This document shows, piece by piece, positions 20,825 to 29,265 of a stretch of DNA of 64,000 bases. This DNA comes from Actinomycetaceae bacterium (GTDB lineage: Bacteria; Actinomycetota; Actinomycetes; Actinomycetales; Actinomycetaceae): positions 302,160-366,159 of the forward strand of contig JAUNVG010000001.1 in the NCBI GenBank assembly GCA_030537735.1, written 5' to 3'. A model generated the notes under the pieces. That model did no database searches. It was not told where the DNA came from and saw nothing but the letters and a program-made list of their open reading frames with translations. Positions within the stretch are counted from its first letter, which is position 1. Each line of letters opens with the position of its first letter. The translations under genes and the position numbers were made by a program.

Positions 20825-21407
20825 GTACCACCTCAGGGCTACCGGACGTAAAATCGATAACCGTAGTTACGCCCTCGTTCCCAACCGGTCCATCGACGAT
20901 CATGTCCACAAAACTACCAACCTTTTCCTCTACCTCTAGAGGATCCCACAAGGCTTCAGTTTCGCCGGGCATAATCAACGTCGAACACAGCACCGGCTCA
21001 CCCAGTTCCTCCACCACTGCCTGGGTAATGTTGTGGTCGGGAAGACGAACGCCCACAGTGTGCTTCTTCTTATTCAAAGTCATACGCGGCACTTCCTTAG
21101 TACCGGGCAAAATGAAAGTGTAAGGGCCCGGAGTCAAGGCTTTAATAGTGCGGAACGCCTTATTGTCAACGAACACAAGTGCGCCCAACTGCGAAAAACT
21201 GTGGCAGAGCAAAGAAAAATTGTGCTTCTCATCCAAGTCGCGGATCTGGCGAATACGATCCATCCCATCCTTGTTACCCAACTGAGTGCAAATAGCATAG
21301 CCAGAGTCAGTAGGAAGGGCTACTACTCCCCCTGAAGTGAGAACCTCACAAACCTGCTTCACTAGGCGCGGCTGCGGATTAACTGGGTGAATTTCTATAA
21401 CGCTCAT
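20790..21407 (-). CDS. YciO-type Sua5/TsaC-fold protein
   Basis: Belongs to the YrdC-like fold that includes the threonylcarbamoyl-AMP synthase TsaC. The 205 residues show GGVVALPTDSGYAICTQLGNKDGMDRI near residue 26, HNFSLLCHSFSQLG, ALTPGPYTFILPGTKEVP and VGVRLPDH. The pattern KKKHTVGVRLPDHNITQ is that of the YciO subgroup, whose cellular role is less settled than TsaC's. The ATG at 21407 is divergently oriented to the DUF4126 gene across 85 bases; the 3' end overlaps purN. Confidence 0.85.
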   Translation of the reverse strand: MSVIEIHPVNPQPRLVKQVCEVLTSGGVVALPTDSGYAICTQLGNKDGMDRIRQIRDLDEKHNFSLLCHSFSQLGALVFVDNKAFRTIKALTPGPYTFILPGTKEVPRMTLNKKKHTVGVRLPDHNITQAVVEELGEPVLCSTLIMPGETEALWDPLEVEEKVGSFVDMIVDGPVGNEGVTTVIDFTSGSPEVVREGAGSVELFD

Positions 21408-21479
21408 GTATTCATCCTAACAACCACCAACGCCACCGTCTGCCGCAGCGCATCTTGGGCACTGAAGTCAGCCACTAGC

Positions 21480-21485
21480 TAAAAT
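21480..21485 (+). promoter_or_regulatory. -10 element of a probable leaderless promoter (DUF4126 gene)
   Basis: TAAAAT lies exactly seven bases before the ATG at 21493 and no Shine-Dalgarno exists between them. A weak TTGGGC lies 19 bases upstream. Position fits a transcript starting at or next to the start codon. Confidence 0.5.
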
Positions 21486-21492
21486 CAGCACC

Positions 21493-22074
21493 ATGGATCT
21501 AATTTCATCAATCGGCCTGTCTTCAGCCTCTGGACTAAACGCATACATCCCCATGCTCATACTTGGCCTCATGGACCGGTATACCTCGCTGGTGGAACTA
21601 CCAGCCGGCTGGGACTGGGTATCCAACGGGTGGGTTCTAACCGGTGTAGCAGTACTGCTAGTGGTCGAATTCTTCGCCGATAAAATCCCCGTGCTCGACA
21701 CCGTCAACGACACCGTGCAGTCACTGGTGCGTCCAGCCTCAGGTGGGATCGTGTTCTCCTCAGCCTTAGCTGGCGATCAGATGTTCAACCCCAACTCCGC
21801 CGCCTTCACCTGGGGGCCTTTCATCGCGGGAGCAGTCATCGCCTTAGCCTTCCACCTGGCGAAAATGTTTACGCGCCCGGTAGCAAATGCCTCCACCGCA
21901 GGGCTGGCAGCACCCGTAATGTCTGCAACCGGGGACGTAACCTCCTTCTTCCTAGCCTTCACTGCCCTACTTATTCCAGTGTTGGCACTGCTGGCAATCT
22001 TGCTAGTATTGGCGGCATTTGCCTACCTGATATGGCGGGTATTGAAGCGACGCAAATCCGCTCCCATAAGCTAA
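21493..22074 (+). CDS. DUF4126 family integral membrane protein
   Basis: Function unknown. The 193 residues contain about five or six hydrophobic stretches. The opening MDLISSIGLSSASGLNAYIP and the middle DTVQSLVRPASGGIVFSSAL fit the DUF4126 family, and the C-terminus ends in a basic RRVLKRR-like tail (WRVLKRRKSAPIS). It is a single-gene unit: divergent from yciO, convergent with aspS, closed by a strong hairpin at 22117-22150. No Shine-Dalgarno precedes the ATG. Confidence 0.8.
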   Translation: MDLISSIGLSSASGLNAYIPMLILGLMDRYTSLVELPAGWDWVSNGWVLTGVAVLLVVEFFADKIPVLDTVNDTVQSLVRPASGGIVFSSALAGDQMFNPNSAAFTWGPFIAGAVIALAFHLAKMFTRPVANASTAGLAAPVMSATGDVTSFFLAFTALLIPVLALLAILLVLAAFAYLIWRVLKRRKSAPIS

Positions 22075-22116
22075 CGCCACTGCCGGCGCTAACTCCACAA
22101 AACGATGACAACAAAG

Positions 22117-22150
22117 TTTTGGCTCCCAGCGTGAACGCTGGGAGCCAAAA
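22117..22150. terminator. Bidirectional hairpin between the DUF4126 gene and aspS
   Basis: Perfect 15-bp stem, TTTTGGCTCCCAGCG paired with CGCTGGGAGCCAAAA around a TGAA loop. It sits between convergent genes. The T-run is inside the 5' arm and the A-run inside the 3' arm on either strand, so no free U-tract follows in either direction. Confidence 0.8.
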
Positions 22151-22224
22151 TCTTCTAAACTACCCGGTTCGACACCAAGGGTCGCGCAGGCACGCACCCA
22201 CTGGTTGCCAACCTAGCCCACTGC

Positions 22225-24027
22225 TTAGGACGAAGCCTGCGCGGCGGCGTCATCGTCCTCGTCCTCGTCCTCGGGCTGGGCATCAACTCCTGCTTCTGCG
22301 CGCTGCTCAGCAGTAATCGGAGCCGGAGCTTGAGTGAGCGGATCGAAACCACCACCGGATTTGGGGAATGCAATCACATCGCGGATCGATTCCGAACCGG
22401 TTAGTAGCATCACCATGCGGTCCCAACCGAAAGCAATCCCACCGTGGGGAGGGGCGCCGAACTTAAACGCATCCAGGAGGAAACCGAACTTCTCCTGTGC
22501 TTCTTCCGGCCCAATGCCCATAACGTTGAAGACACGCTCTTGCACGTCACGACGATGGATACGGATGGAGCCACCGCCAATCTCGTTACCGTTACAGACA
22601 ATGTCATAAGCGTAAGCTAAAGCGTTGCCGGGATCTTCTTCGAAACGATCGATCCACTCCGGGTTCGGCGAAGTAAACGCATGGTGCACCGCGGTCCACG
22701 CCGAATGTCCCAAGTCCACATCGTCATCCTGGCCCGAAGGCTTAAACAAGGGAGCATCTACCACCCAAACGAAAGACCACTTGTCTTCATCGATGAGTCC
22801 AACTCGGTGCCCCACCTCCAGGCGGGTTGCCCCCAAAAGCGCGCGCGCCTGATCAGCTGCTCCGGCGCCGAAGAAAATACAGTCACCCGGATTGGCTCCC
22901 GTAGCCTCGCACAGTCCAGCGCGTTCCGCTTCCGAAATATTCTTAGCTACCGGACCACCCAGGGTGCCGTCCTCAGCGACAGTGACGTAAGCCAGTCCCT
23001 TGGCACCGCGCGAACGCGCCCATTCTTGCCACTTGTCGAAAGTACGGCGCGGCTGCGACCCGCCACCGGGCATAACCACTGCCCCCACGTAGGGAGCTTG
23101 GAAGACGCGGAAGGGAGTGTCACTGAAATACTCAGTCAGGTCGGTGATCTCCAAACCGAAACGCAGATCGGGCTTGTCAGTACCGTACTTTTCCATCGCG
23201 TCTTTGAAAGTCATGCGCGGAAGCGGCAACGGCACCTCATACCCGATGGTTGCCCAGGCAGCGGCAAGGACCTTTTCCGCCACCGCAATCACGTCGTCTT
23301 GTTCGACGAAAGACATCTCAATATCAAGCTGGGTGAACTCCGGCTGCCTATCTGCACGGAAGTCCTCATCGCGGTAGCAACGAGCAATCTGATAGTAGCG
23401 TTCCATTCCAGCTACCATCAGTAGCTGCTTAAAGAGCTGGGGAGATTGAGGAAGGGCGTACCACGATCCGGGCGACAAGCGCGCCGGCACCAGGAAGTCA
23501 CGCGCACCTTCAGGAGTTGAACGGGTCAGCGTCGGAGTTTCAATCTCCACGAACCCTTCATCGTCCAGTACCCGCCTGGCGGCCTGCGAAATCTTCGAAC
23601 GCAAACGAATAGCGTGCTGGGCAGCAGGGCGACGCAAATCTAGGTAACGGTACTTCAAGCGGGTTTCTTCCCCGACTTTATTGCCTTCCTCGCTGTGTGC
23701 GGATACTTGGAACGGCAAAGGCGCACAAGTATTGAGGATCTCGATGTCGTCACCTAGGACTTCGATCTGCCCGGTGGGAATGTTCGGGTTCTCGTTGCCT
23801 TCGGGACGGCGCGAGACCTCGCCCGTTACCCGCAGAACAAACTCTGAGCGCAGAAGATGGGCAACGTCCTCGTCACGAACCACAACCTGAGCAATCCCAG
23901 AAGCGTCGCGAAGATCCACAAAAACGACGCCACCGTGGTCGCGTCGTCTATCAACCCACCCGGTTAAGGTCACAGTCTGACCAATGGACTGGGCGTTTAA
24001 GGTTCCTATTTCACATGTACGCAGCAT
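22225..24027 (-). CDS. aspS: Aspartyl-tRNA synthetase (bacterial type)
   Basis: Charges tRNA-Asp. An N-terminal OB-fold anticodon domain ([31 protein letters not shown]) is followed by class II motif 2 in [31 protein letters not shown], the bacterial GAD insertion (about residues 300-420) and motif 3 [16 protein letters not shown] 25-residue acidic tail (many Asp/Glu after [10 protein letters not shown]) is unusual but harmless-looking. Shine-Dalgarno AAGGAAGG precedes the ATG. Whether it also charges tRNA-Asn depends on gatCAB or asnS, not in view. No T-box seen in the 189-base upstream gap. Confidence 0.97.
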   Translation of the reverse strand: MLRTCEIGTLNAQSIGQTVTLTGWVDRRRDHGGVVFVDLRDASGIAQVVVRDEDVAHLLRSEFVLRVTGEVSRRPEGNENPNIPTGQIEVLGDDIEILNTCAPLPFQVSAHSEEGNKVGEETRLKYRYLDLRRPAAQHAIRLRSKISQAARRVLDDEGFVEIETPTLTRSTPEGARDFLVPARLSPGSWYALPQSPQLFKQLLMVAGMERYYQIARCYRDEDFRADRQPEFTQLDIEMSFVEQDDVIAVAEKVLAAAWATIGYEVPLPLPRMTFKDAMEKYGTDKPDLRFGLEITDLTEYFSDTPFRVFQAPYVGAVVMPGGGSQPRRTFDKWQEWARSRGAKGLAYVTVAEDGTLGGPVAKNISEAERAGLCEATGANPGDCIFFGAGAADQARALLGATRLEVGHRVGLIDEDKWSFVWVVDAPLFKPSGQDDDVDLGHSAWTAVHHAFTSPNPEWIDRFEEDPGNALAYAYDIVCNGNEIGGGSIRIHRRDVQERVFNVMGIGPEEAQEKFGFLLDAFKFGAPPHGGIAFGWDRMVMLLTGSESIRDVIAFPKSGGGFDPLTQAPAPITAEQRAEAGVDAQPEDEDEDDDAAAQASS

Positions 24028-24212
24028 TTAGCGTTCCTTCCTTACAGTTGCGTCACCGCTGAACGGGCGGGCGCATAGTGAATATTCTAATGCCGTTATC
24101 GCAACCCTCTCCAAATCACCCCGATGACTGTGACCGGCCCTACATCTGCAGTGCTGATGCTGCCCACTACAAAAGGCCGAAAACAGAAGACTAGCCCAGT
24201 TGAATAATCACG

Positions 24213-24218
24213 TAATAT
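24213..24218 (+). promoter_or_regulatory. -10 element of a probable leaderless promoter (MFS gene)
   Basis: TAATAT is followed by seven bases (GTGGAAC) and then GTG at 24226. The -35 is not convincing. If correct, the ATG at 24217 that overlaps this hexamer is not the start. Confidence 0.45.
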
Positions 24219-24225
24219 GTGGAAC

Positions 24226-25626
24226 GTGAGTGTTCCTGAGTCTTCTACCCGCGCTGTCGATACTCCCACCTCAAGGTCGCTTTCCACCACGGAGCGCGAT
24301 CTGATGGTAGGCGCGTTAATCCTGATCACCACCGGCGCTTTCGAAGCCATGGCAGTAATCAATGCCATGCCAACAGTGGTTAAATACTTTGGCCCCGACC
24401 AGTGGTTTGCATTGGTATCTGGAATCGCCATCGCCATGCAGGTTGTCTCCACTGTGGTAGCTGGCTGGCTAGCTGATCACCGCGGCGTGGGAGTGTGCCT
24501 TTACGGTGGGCTTACACTCTTCGCACTGGGAGCGTTAGCCGCCGGATTGGCGCCAAGCCTGGTAGTTTTCGCTTTCGCCCGCGCCTTACAAGGCATAGGG
24601 GGAGGCCTAATCATAGTTCCGCTCTACGTCCTCATCGGTGCCCTGGTTCCCGCTTCCAAACGCCCGCGATTCTTCGCCGCTTTCTCCTACGCCTGGGTAG
24701 TTCCGTCTATGGTGGGGCCGGCACTATCTGGCTGGATAATCACCCACTTTTCCTGGCGCATCGTTTTCCTGATTTCGCTTCCCATGGCAGCGCTTTCAAT
24801 AGTTCCGCTAGTGCGAAGCGTAAACCGCACAAAAGTCGCTAAGAAGGATTGGGACAACTTCCCTAAAGTGCCGATGCTCGCCGGAATCGGGTTCGCTACC
24901 GCCATAACGGTTTGGCAGGTAGCTGGCGGTTTCACCGACGCTAAACGCTGGCTAGCAGTAGTCGCAGCGGGCGTGTTGCTGGTGGTAGCGCTGCGTTACC
25001 TTCTGCCCGCGGGGGCTCTTAAAGCTGTTCCCGGTATTCCCGCGATCATTTCCACTCGCCTGCTAATCATGGCTTCCATGATTGGCGCGGAAGCCTTCGT
25101 ACCGCTTGTGCTCGAACGGGTACACCACTGGCACCCGTTACAAACCGGTCTAGGCGTCGCGATGGGAACTATCACTTGGACTATTGGCTCCTGGTTGCAA
25201 GCCCGCATCACTGTCCCCAAGAAGCGCCGTTCTCTACCGTTCATAGGTACCGGCTTAGTCTTAACCGGAGCAGTAGTAGCGATGACTCTGCCGTGGGTGG
25301 GAATCCACCCCGTGGTCGGCCTTATCGGTTGGTCTATAACCGGTCTGGGTATGGGCCTGGCCGTCGCCACCACCTCCGACCTAGTGTTGAGTATGGCGGA
25401 CCAATCCCAGCATGGCCAGGTATCTTCTGCGTTGCAAGTAGCTGACTCAGTAGGCCCCGCCTTGAGTATGGGGATCGCAGCCCTAGCGCTCAGTGTCACC
25501 ATGGGGATGACGCCAGTGGCAGCGGCGGGCACGTGGTGGTCAGCAGTGGTATTCCTCCCGGCTTCAGCCCTTGCAGTGGTTACCGCTGCCGCCGGTTTAT
25601 TAGCGGCAAAACACATACACGCATAG
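24226..25626 (+). CDS. MFS transporter, drug:H+ antiporter-like
   Basis: A proton-coupled exporter of unknown substrate. The 466 residues give about 12-14 membrane helices. MFS motif A is seen as GWLADHRGVGV near residue 85, then ALQGIGGGLIIVPLYVLIGALVP, and motif C-like WVVPSMVGPALSGWI near residue 165, the pattern of drug/H+ antiporters. I prefer the GTG 24226 because a TAATAT hexamer overlaps the upstream ATG (24217). No regulator lies next to it; aspS is divergent and a helicase gene follows after 178 bases. Confidence 0.85.
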   Translation: MSVPESSTRAVDTPTSRSLSTTERDLMVGALILITTGAFEAMAVINAMPTVVKYFGPDQWFALVSGIAIAMQVVSTVVAGWLADHRGVGVCLYGGLTLFALGALAAGLAPSLVVFAFARALQGIGGGLIIVPLYVLIGALVPASKRPRFFAAFSYAWVVPSMVGPALSGWIITHFSWRIVFLISLPMAALSIVPLVRSVNRTKVAKKDWDNFPKVPMLAGIGFATAITVWQVAGGFTDAKRWLAVVAAGVLLVVALRYLLPAGALKAVPGIPAIISTRLLIMASMIGAEAFVPLVLERVHHWHPLQTGLGVAMGTITWTIGSWLQARITVPKKRRSLPFIGTGLVLTGAVVAMTLPWVGIHPVVGLIGWSITGLGMGLAVATTSDLVLSMADQSQHGQVSSALQVADSVGPALSMGIAALALSVTMGMTPVAAAGTWWSAVVFLPASALAVVTAAAGLLAAKHIHA

Positions 25627-25804
25627 AGTTTGCCTTAACATGTGCGGGAATTCACCCGGTGGTGATCGCGGTTTTGACCGCTACTGCGTGTAGGCTTGAG
25701 CGCACTAGCCTATTCAACGACGTCGGGCGCAAGGATGATCCTGACAGGGCGCTGGATGCGCTTACACGCGCCCCGCTGCCTCTATTTTCAGAATCCAGGA
25801 ATTT

Positions 25805-27631
25805 ATGACCGACCTTACTTTTGCCGACCTCCAACTACCAGAAAATGTTCTTAGTGCAGTAGAAAAAATGGGGTTCAACTCCCCCACACCTATCCAAGCT
25901 GAAGCGATACCTGCACTACTTGAAGGCCGTGACGTGGTGGGTGTCGCGCAGACAGGCACAGGTAAAACCGCAGCCTTCGCCCTCCCCCTCCTTACCTACA
26001 TCGACCCCAACTTGAAACAGGTGCAAGCACTGATCTTGGCGCCCACCCGCGAACTAGCTCTACAAAGTTCAAAAGCGGTGGAGGCTTTTGCAGCCAGCGT
26101 CCAAGCGGTAAACGTGGTGACTGTTTACGGGGGAGCTTCCTATCTTCCCCAACTCAAAGCGCTAAAAGATGGCGCGCAAGTGGTGGTGGGAACGCCTGGC
26201 CGAGTCATCGACCTGATTGAAAAAGGCAAGTTGGATTGCACGGCAGTACGAGTTTTCGTGCTCGATGAGGCAGACGAAATGCTTAGGATGGGATTCGCTG
26301 AAGACGTCGATACCATTGCGGCCTCTGTTCCTGCCCCCGGAGAGCGCATCACTGCCCTATTTTCAGCCACCATGCCTGCCGCTATTGAAGCGGTAGCACA
26401 AAAGCACTTAGTCGACCCGGTACATATTTCGGTTGCTCCACCAGCCACCGTGGCTGACACCTTGGAGCAAACCTATGCGGTGGTCCCTTTCAAATATAAG
26501 TTGGAAGCCCTATGGCGCGTACTGGTGGCGCGCTCCGAGGATGCCGCCATCGTATTCGTACGTACCCGCATCGATGCTGAAGAAGTCGCCGCAGATATGA
26601 CCCGTAGAGGCCTAAAAGCGGCAGCTATTTCTGGGGACGTTTCTCAAGCCGAACGCGAAAGGATTGTCACGCGTTTGCGTGAGGGGTCTTTAGATGTCTT
26701 AGTGGCAACTGACGTAGCTGCTCGTGGTTTAGATGTGGAGCGTATCGGTTTAGTAATTAACTTCGATGTGCCCCGCGAAGCGGAAGCGTACGTGCACCGA
26801 GTCGGACGCACCGGTCGCGCAGGCCGTCAGGGACGGGCCTTAACTTTCTTCACTCCCCGAGAAGAACCGCGCCTGAAAGTGATAGAAAAGCTAACTGGCA
26901 CCGAAATGGAAGCTGCACTCATCCCCACCTTGGGTCAGGTACGGTTACTTCGAGCTAAGCGCTTACTGTCGGGACTACATGAGCGCCGTGAACAACTCAT
27001 CGAAACAGATACAACCGACTTCGCCGATTTGGTGGAGAGTTTCAGCTTCTCCTTAGACCTATCTCCACTGGAAGTAGCAGCCGGCCTGTTAGCGGACCTA
27101 ACGGGTGCTTTGGAACCTGCCTCCGACACTCGCCGCGGCGGAGGGAAGGTCCGCTGGGAAGAGGAAGTGGACGAGGACGGTAACTTCGTCAGCGCAGTAT
27201 TCGAAGTTGGTCGCGGCGCTAAGAAGGCCCGTTCGCGTGGCGGGGCACGCCCAACGTCCTCGGGGTTCCCGGTACGCTACCGCATCGAAGTGGGAAAGAA
27301 AGACGGTGTTAAACCCGCCGCGATCGTTGGTGCCATCACCGGCGAAGGCGGGGTGAATGGTTCGGATTTGGGGCGTATAGAAATCTACCCGACATTCTCT
27401 CTGGTAGAAATGTCTGGACACCTGTCCCAGGATGCGGCCAATAAGATCGGGCGAGCCACGATCGCTGGTAGGCGCCTGCGGATTCGTGAAGATACCGGCC
27501 CTAAGAATACAGGTTCTAAAGGTGGTTCCCGATCGGAGAATAAGCGTAACGCGAACCGTCACAAACGCCGCGATCTAGCCAGCGCTAAATCCGCGAAACG
27601 TTCTTTTCACGATCGGCGCCACCAGCGTTAG
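25805..27631 (+). CDS. deaD: DEAD-box RNA helicase, DeaD/CsdA type
   Basis: ATP-dependent RNA unwinding, probably in ribosome assembly or cold adaptation. The 608 residues start with a Q-motif (FADLQLPENVLSAVEKMGF), then Walker A AQTGTGKTAAF, DEAD in VLDEADEMLRMGF, SAT in LFSATMP and the helicase C motif HRVGRTGRAGRQG. A DbpA-type RNA-binding domain occupies about residues 490-565 (YRIEVGKKDGVKPAAIVGAI) and a basic tail follows. The 178-base gap upstream has no gene; long leaders are common for cold-shock helicases, but I see no specific fold. Convergent with the GTPase pair. Confidence 0.95.
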   Translation: MTDLTFADLQLPENVLSAVEKMGFNSPTPIQAEAIPALLEGRDVVGVAQTGTGKTAAFALPLLTYIDPNLKQVQALILAPTRELALQSSKAVEAFAASVQAVNVVTVYGGASYLPQLKALKDGAQVVVGTPGRVIDLIEKGKLDCTAVRVFVLDEADEMLRMGFAEDVDTIAASVPAPGERITALFSATMPAAIEAVAQKHLVDPVHISVAPPATVADTLEQTYAVVPFKYKLEALWRVLVARSEDAAIVFVRTRIDAEEVAADMTRRGLKAAAISGDVSQAERERIVTRLREGSLDVLVATDVAARGLDVERIGLVINFDVPREAEAYVHRVGRTGRAGRQGRALTFFTPREEPRLKVIEKLTGTEMEAALIPTLGQVRLLRAKRLLSGLHERREQLIETDTTDFADLVESFSFSLDLSPLEVAAGLLADLTGALEPASDTRRGGGKVRWEEEVDEDGNFVSAVFEVGRGAKKARSRGGARPTSSGFPVRYRIEVGKKDGVKPAAIVGAITGEGGVNGSDLGRIEIYPTFSLVEMSGHLSQDAANKIGRATIAGRRLRIREDTGPKNTGSKGGSRSENKRNANRHKRRDLASAKSAKRSFHDRRHQR

Positions 27632-27671
27632 TTCCTTCACTTTAACCGGTTAACGTTAGTACCTTCACTTT
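27626..27671. repeat. Imperfect tandem repeat spanning two convergent stop codons
   Basis: CGTTAGTTCCTTCACTTT (27626-27643) recurs as CGTTAGTACCTTCACTTT (27654-27671), one mismatch, 28-base period. The spacer contains the 12-base palindrome TTAACCGGTTAA (27642-27653). The first copy includes the deaD stop, the second the stop of the minus-strand GTPase. Confidence 0.85.
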
Positions 27672-29263
27672 GGGTTGGCTTTGCCGAGCATATTTCCAAT
27701 CCGCTCTTGGCGTTGGAGTTCACCCAGCAATGGAACCCACACTTCCCGGCTAACTACTTCCCCAACCGCTTGGCGAAGTGCACGGCAGGCCTGCTTTTGT
27801 CTTCGCCGCGCCATTAATCTAACGAATCCCGTTGCGATTAAGGCAATCAGCACGGTGCCGGCAATCCCCGCACCCACTAACAGTGTTGGTATCGGCAATC
27901 CCTCCCAATATGGAGGGTTCCAAGGCAAAAGCAGGAAGTTTCGGGCTATGACAATCGCCCCGAGCCATACTGCTGCCGCCAGTGAGATGACCCAAAATAT
28001 CCACTGCAGTGCGTTAAAGAATCGCCAGCTTTTTGGGGGTTTGTTCCCCATCCGCAGGTCGGTGGATGAAATCGCGTGGTTCAGTTCTTGACTGATTTGT
28101 ACGAAGTCCTCACGCAGTTGCGTATAAAGGCGACTACGCCAGGTGTGGGGGCGGTTTTCTGCTATCGCTTGGGATGCTTCACGCGCTTGAACGTGAAGTA
28201 CTTCTTCGCTGGTTAAGGGCGCTGGTAGGGAGTGCACCTGGTCGCTGCCGTCTCCTTGCAGGTGTAGTCGCTTCAACGGATCTGCGCGCAACGCTCTTAT
28301 CCCACGTGTGGGGAGCCACCCGCAGTGGCGTATTCCGCGGTGTATATAAGCTCGCTGCACGGCTTGACATATCGACTTGACTCCAGCGGCTTGGATGGCT
28401 GCCTCTTGAAGTTTTCCTTCCCATTCGTCGTAGGCGGCAGTAGCGGTGAAACTATCCACCCCGAGTGCTTGAGCGATTTGGGAAAGAGCCCAGTCAACAT
28501 CGCCGTTGAGTCGTCCCGCTTCCTGTTTTTGCTGGTTCGCTACTTCACTGATGGTTGCGCGTAGGGTTTCAATGCCGTCACCAGTTACCGCCGAGGTAGC
28601 TATCACCTGCGGGTCTACGATTCCGTCCTCGTGCAGTAGTCGCGTCAGATCGGCTTTGACCCTTTGCGTTTCAGGTGGCGTAAGCCTGTCGGTCTGGGTC
28701 AGTACCCCCAAGGTGACTCGTGAATGGTGGGCAAGCGGGCGGACGAATTCGTGGTGCAGAATGTGATCAGCGTATTTTTGTGGATCTGCGACCCACACGA
28801 GGACGTCTACGCGCTCGGCTAGACGATCCACAATTTGCCGGTTTGCCCGGTCAACGGAATCGATGTCGGGCAGATCAATAACAGTAACGTTTTCAGGTAG
28901 TCCGGCACCTTCGGGCACTATTACCCTGCCAGCTACCCCCATCCAGTCAAGCAACTCGCTGGTGTCTTTACCTGCTCCGCACACGGCCAGGGCTTCGGTG
29001 GTGGTGGGGCGGCGCACTCCGACTTGGGCTACGTCGGCTCCTACTAATGCGTTTACCAAGCTGGATTTGCCCGATCCGGTGGCTCCAACCAGGGCCACCA
29101 CGCTTATGTCCGGGTTCAGTGCTAGCCGTTCTTTTGCTCGGTGCGCTACAGCAGAGACCTGGGCTAAGAGATCTGGCTCCAGGTCTTCTGCAGCCAGTGA
29201 TATTAGTTCGGTTAGGTCTTTTATTCGTTCCCTGATGTCCTGGTTACGACGGTGGCGTTTCAT
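27665..29263 (-). CDS. Dynamin-like / YfjP-type membrane GTPase, second of a pair
   Basis: Substrate and role unknown. The 532 residues carry a P-loop GATGSGKSS (residues 60-68), a switch-II-like segment VIDLPDIDSVDRANR where the usual DxxG reads DxPD, and a G4-like TQTD. Two long hydrophobic stretches near residues 420-490 (FFNALQWIFWVISLAAAVWLGA; LLVGAGIAGTVLIALIATGF) anchor it to the membrane, followed by a basic segment. ATG at 29263 is 2 bases after the stop of the paralogous gene, so they are co-expressed. Paired genes of this type recur in actinobacteria; a membrane-remodelling role is inferred from fold only. Confidence 0.75.
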   Translation of the reverse strand: MKRHRRNQDIRERIKDLTELISLAAEDLEPDLLAQVSAVAHRAKERLALNPDISVVALVGATGSGKSSLVNALVGADVAQVGVRRPTTTEALAVCGAGKDTSELLDWMGVAGRVIVPEGAGLPENVTVIDLPDIDSVDRANRQIVDRLAERVDVLVWVADPQKYADHILHHEFVRPLAHHSRVTLGVLTQTDRLTPPETQRVKADLTRLLHEDGIVDPQVIATSAVTGDGIETLRATISEVANQQKQEAGRLNGDVDWALSQIAQALGVDSFTATAAYDEWEGKLQEAAIQAAGVKSICQAVQRAYIHRGIRHCGWLPTRGIRALRADPLKRLHLQGDGSDQVHSLPAPLTSEEVLHVQAREASQAIAENRPHTWRSRLYTQLREDFVQISQELNHAISSTDLRMGNKPPKSWRFFNALQWIFWVISLAAAVWLGAIVIARNFLLLPWNPPYWEGLPIPTLLVGAGIAGTVLIALIATGFVRLMARRRQKQACRALRQAVGEVVSREVWVPLLGELQRQERIGNMLGKANPK

Positions 29264-29265
29264 GC

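Noticed and set aside
22681..23424. 247-residue plus-strand frame
   Set aside because: Antisense to the aspS catalytic domain; no recognisable domain and no ribosome binding site.
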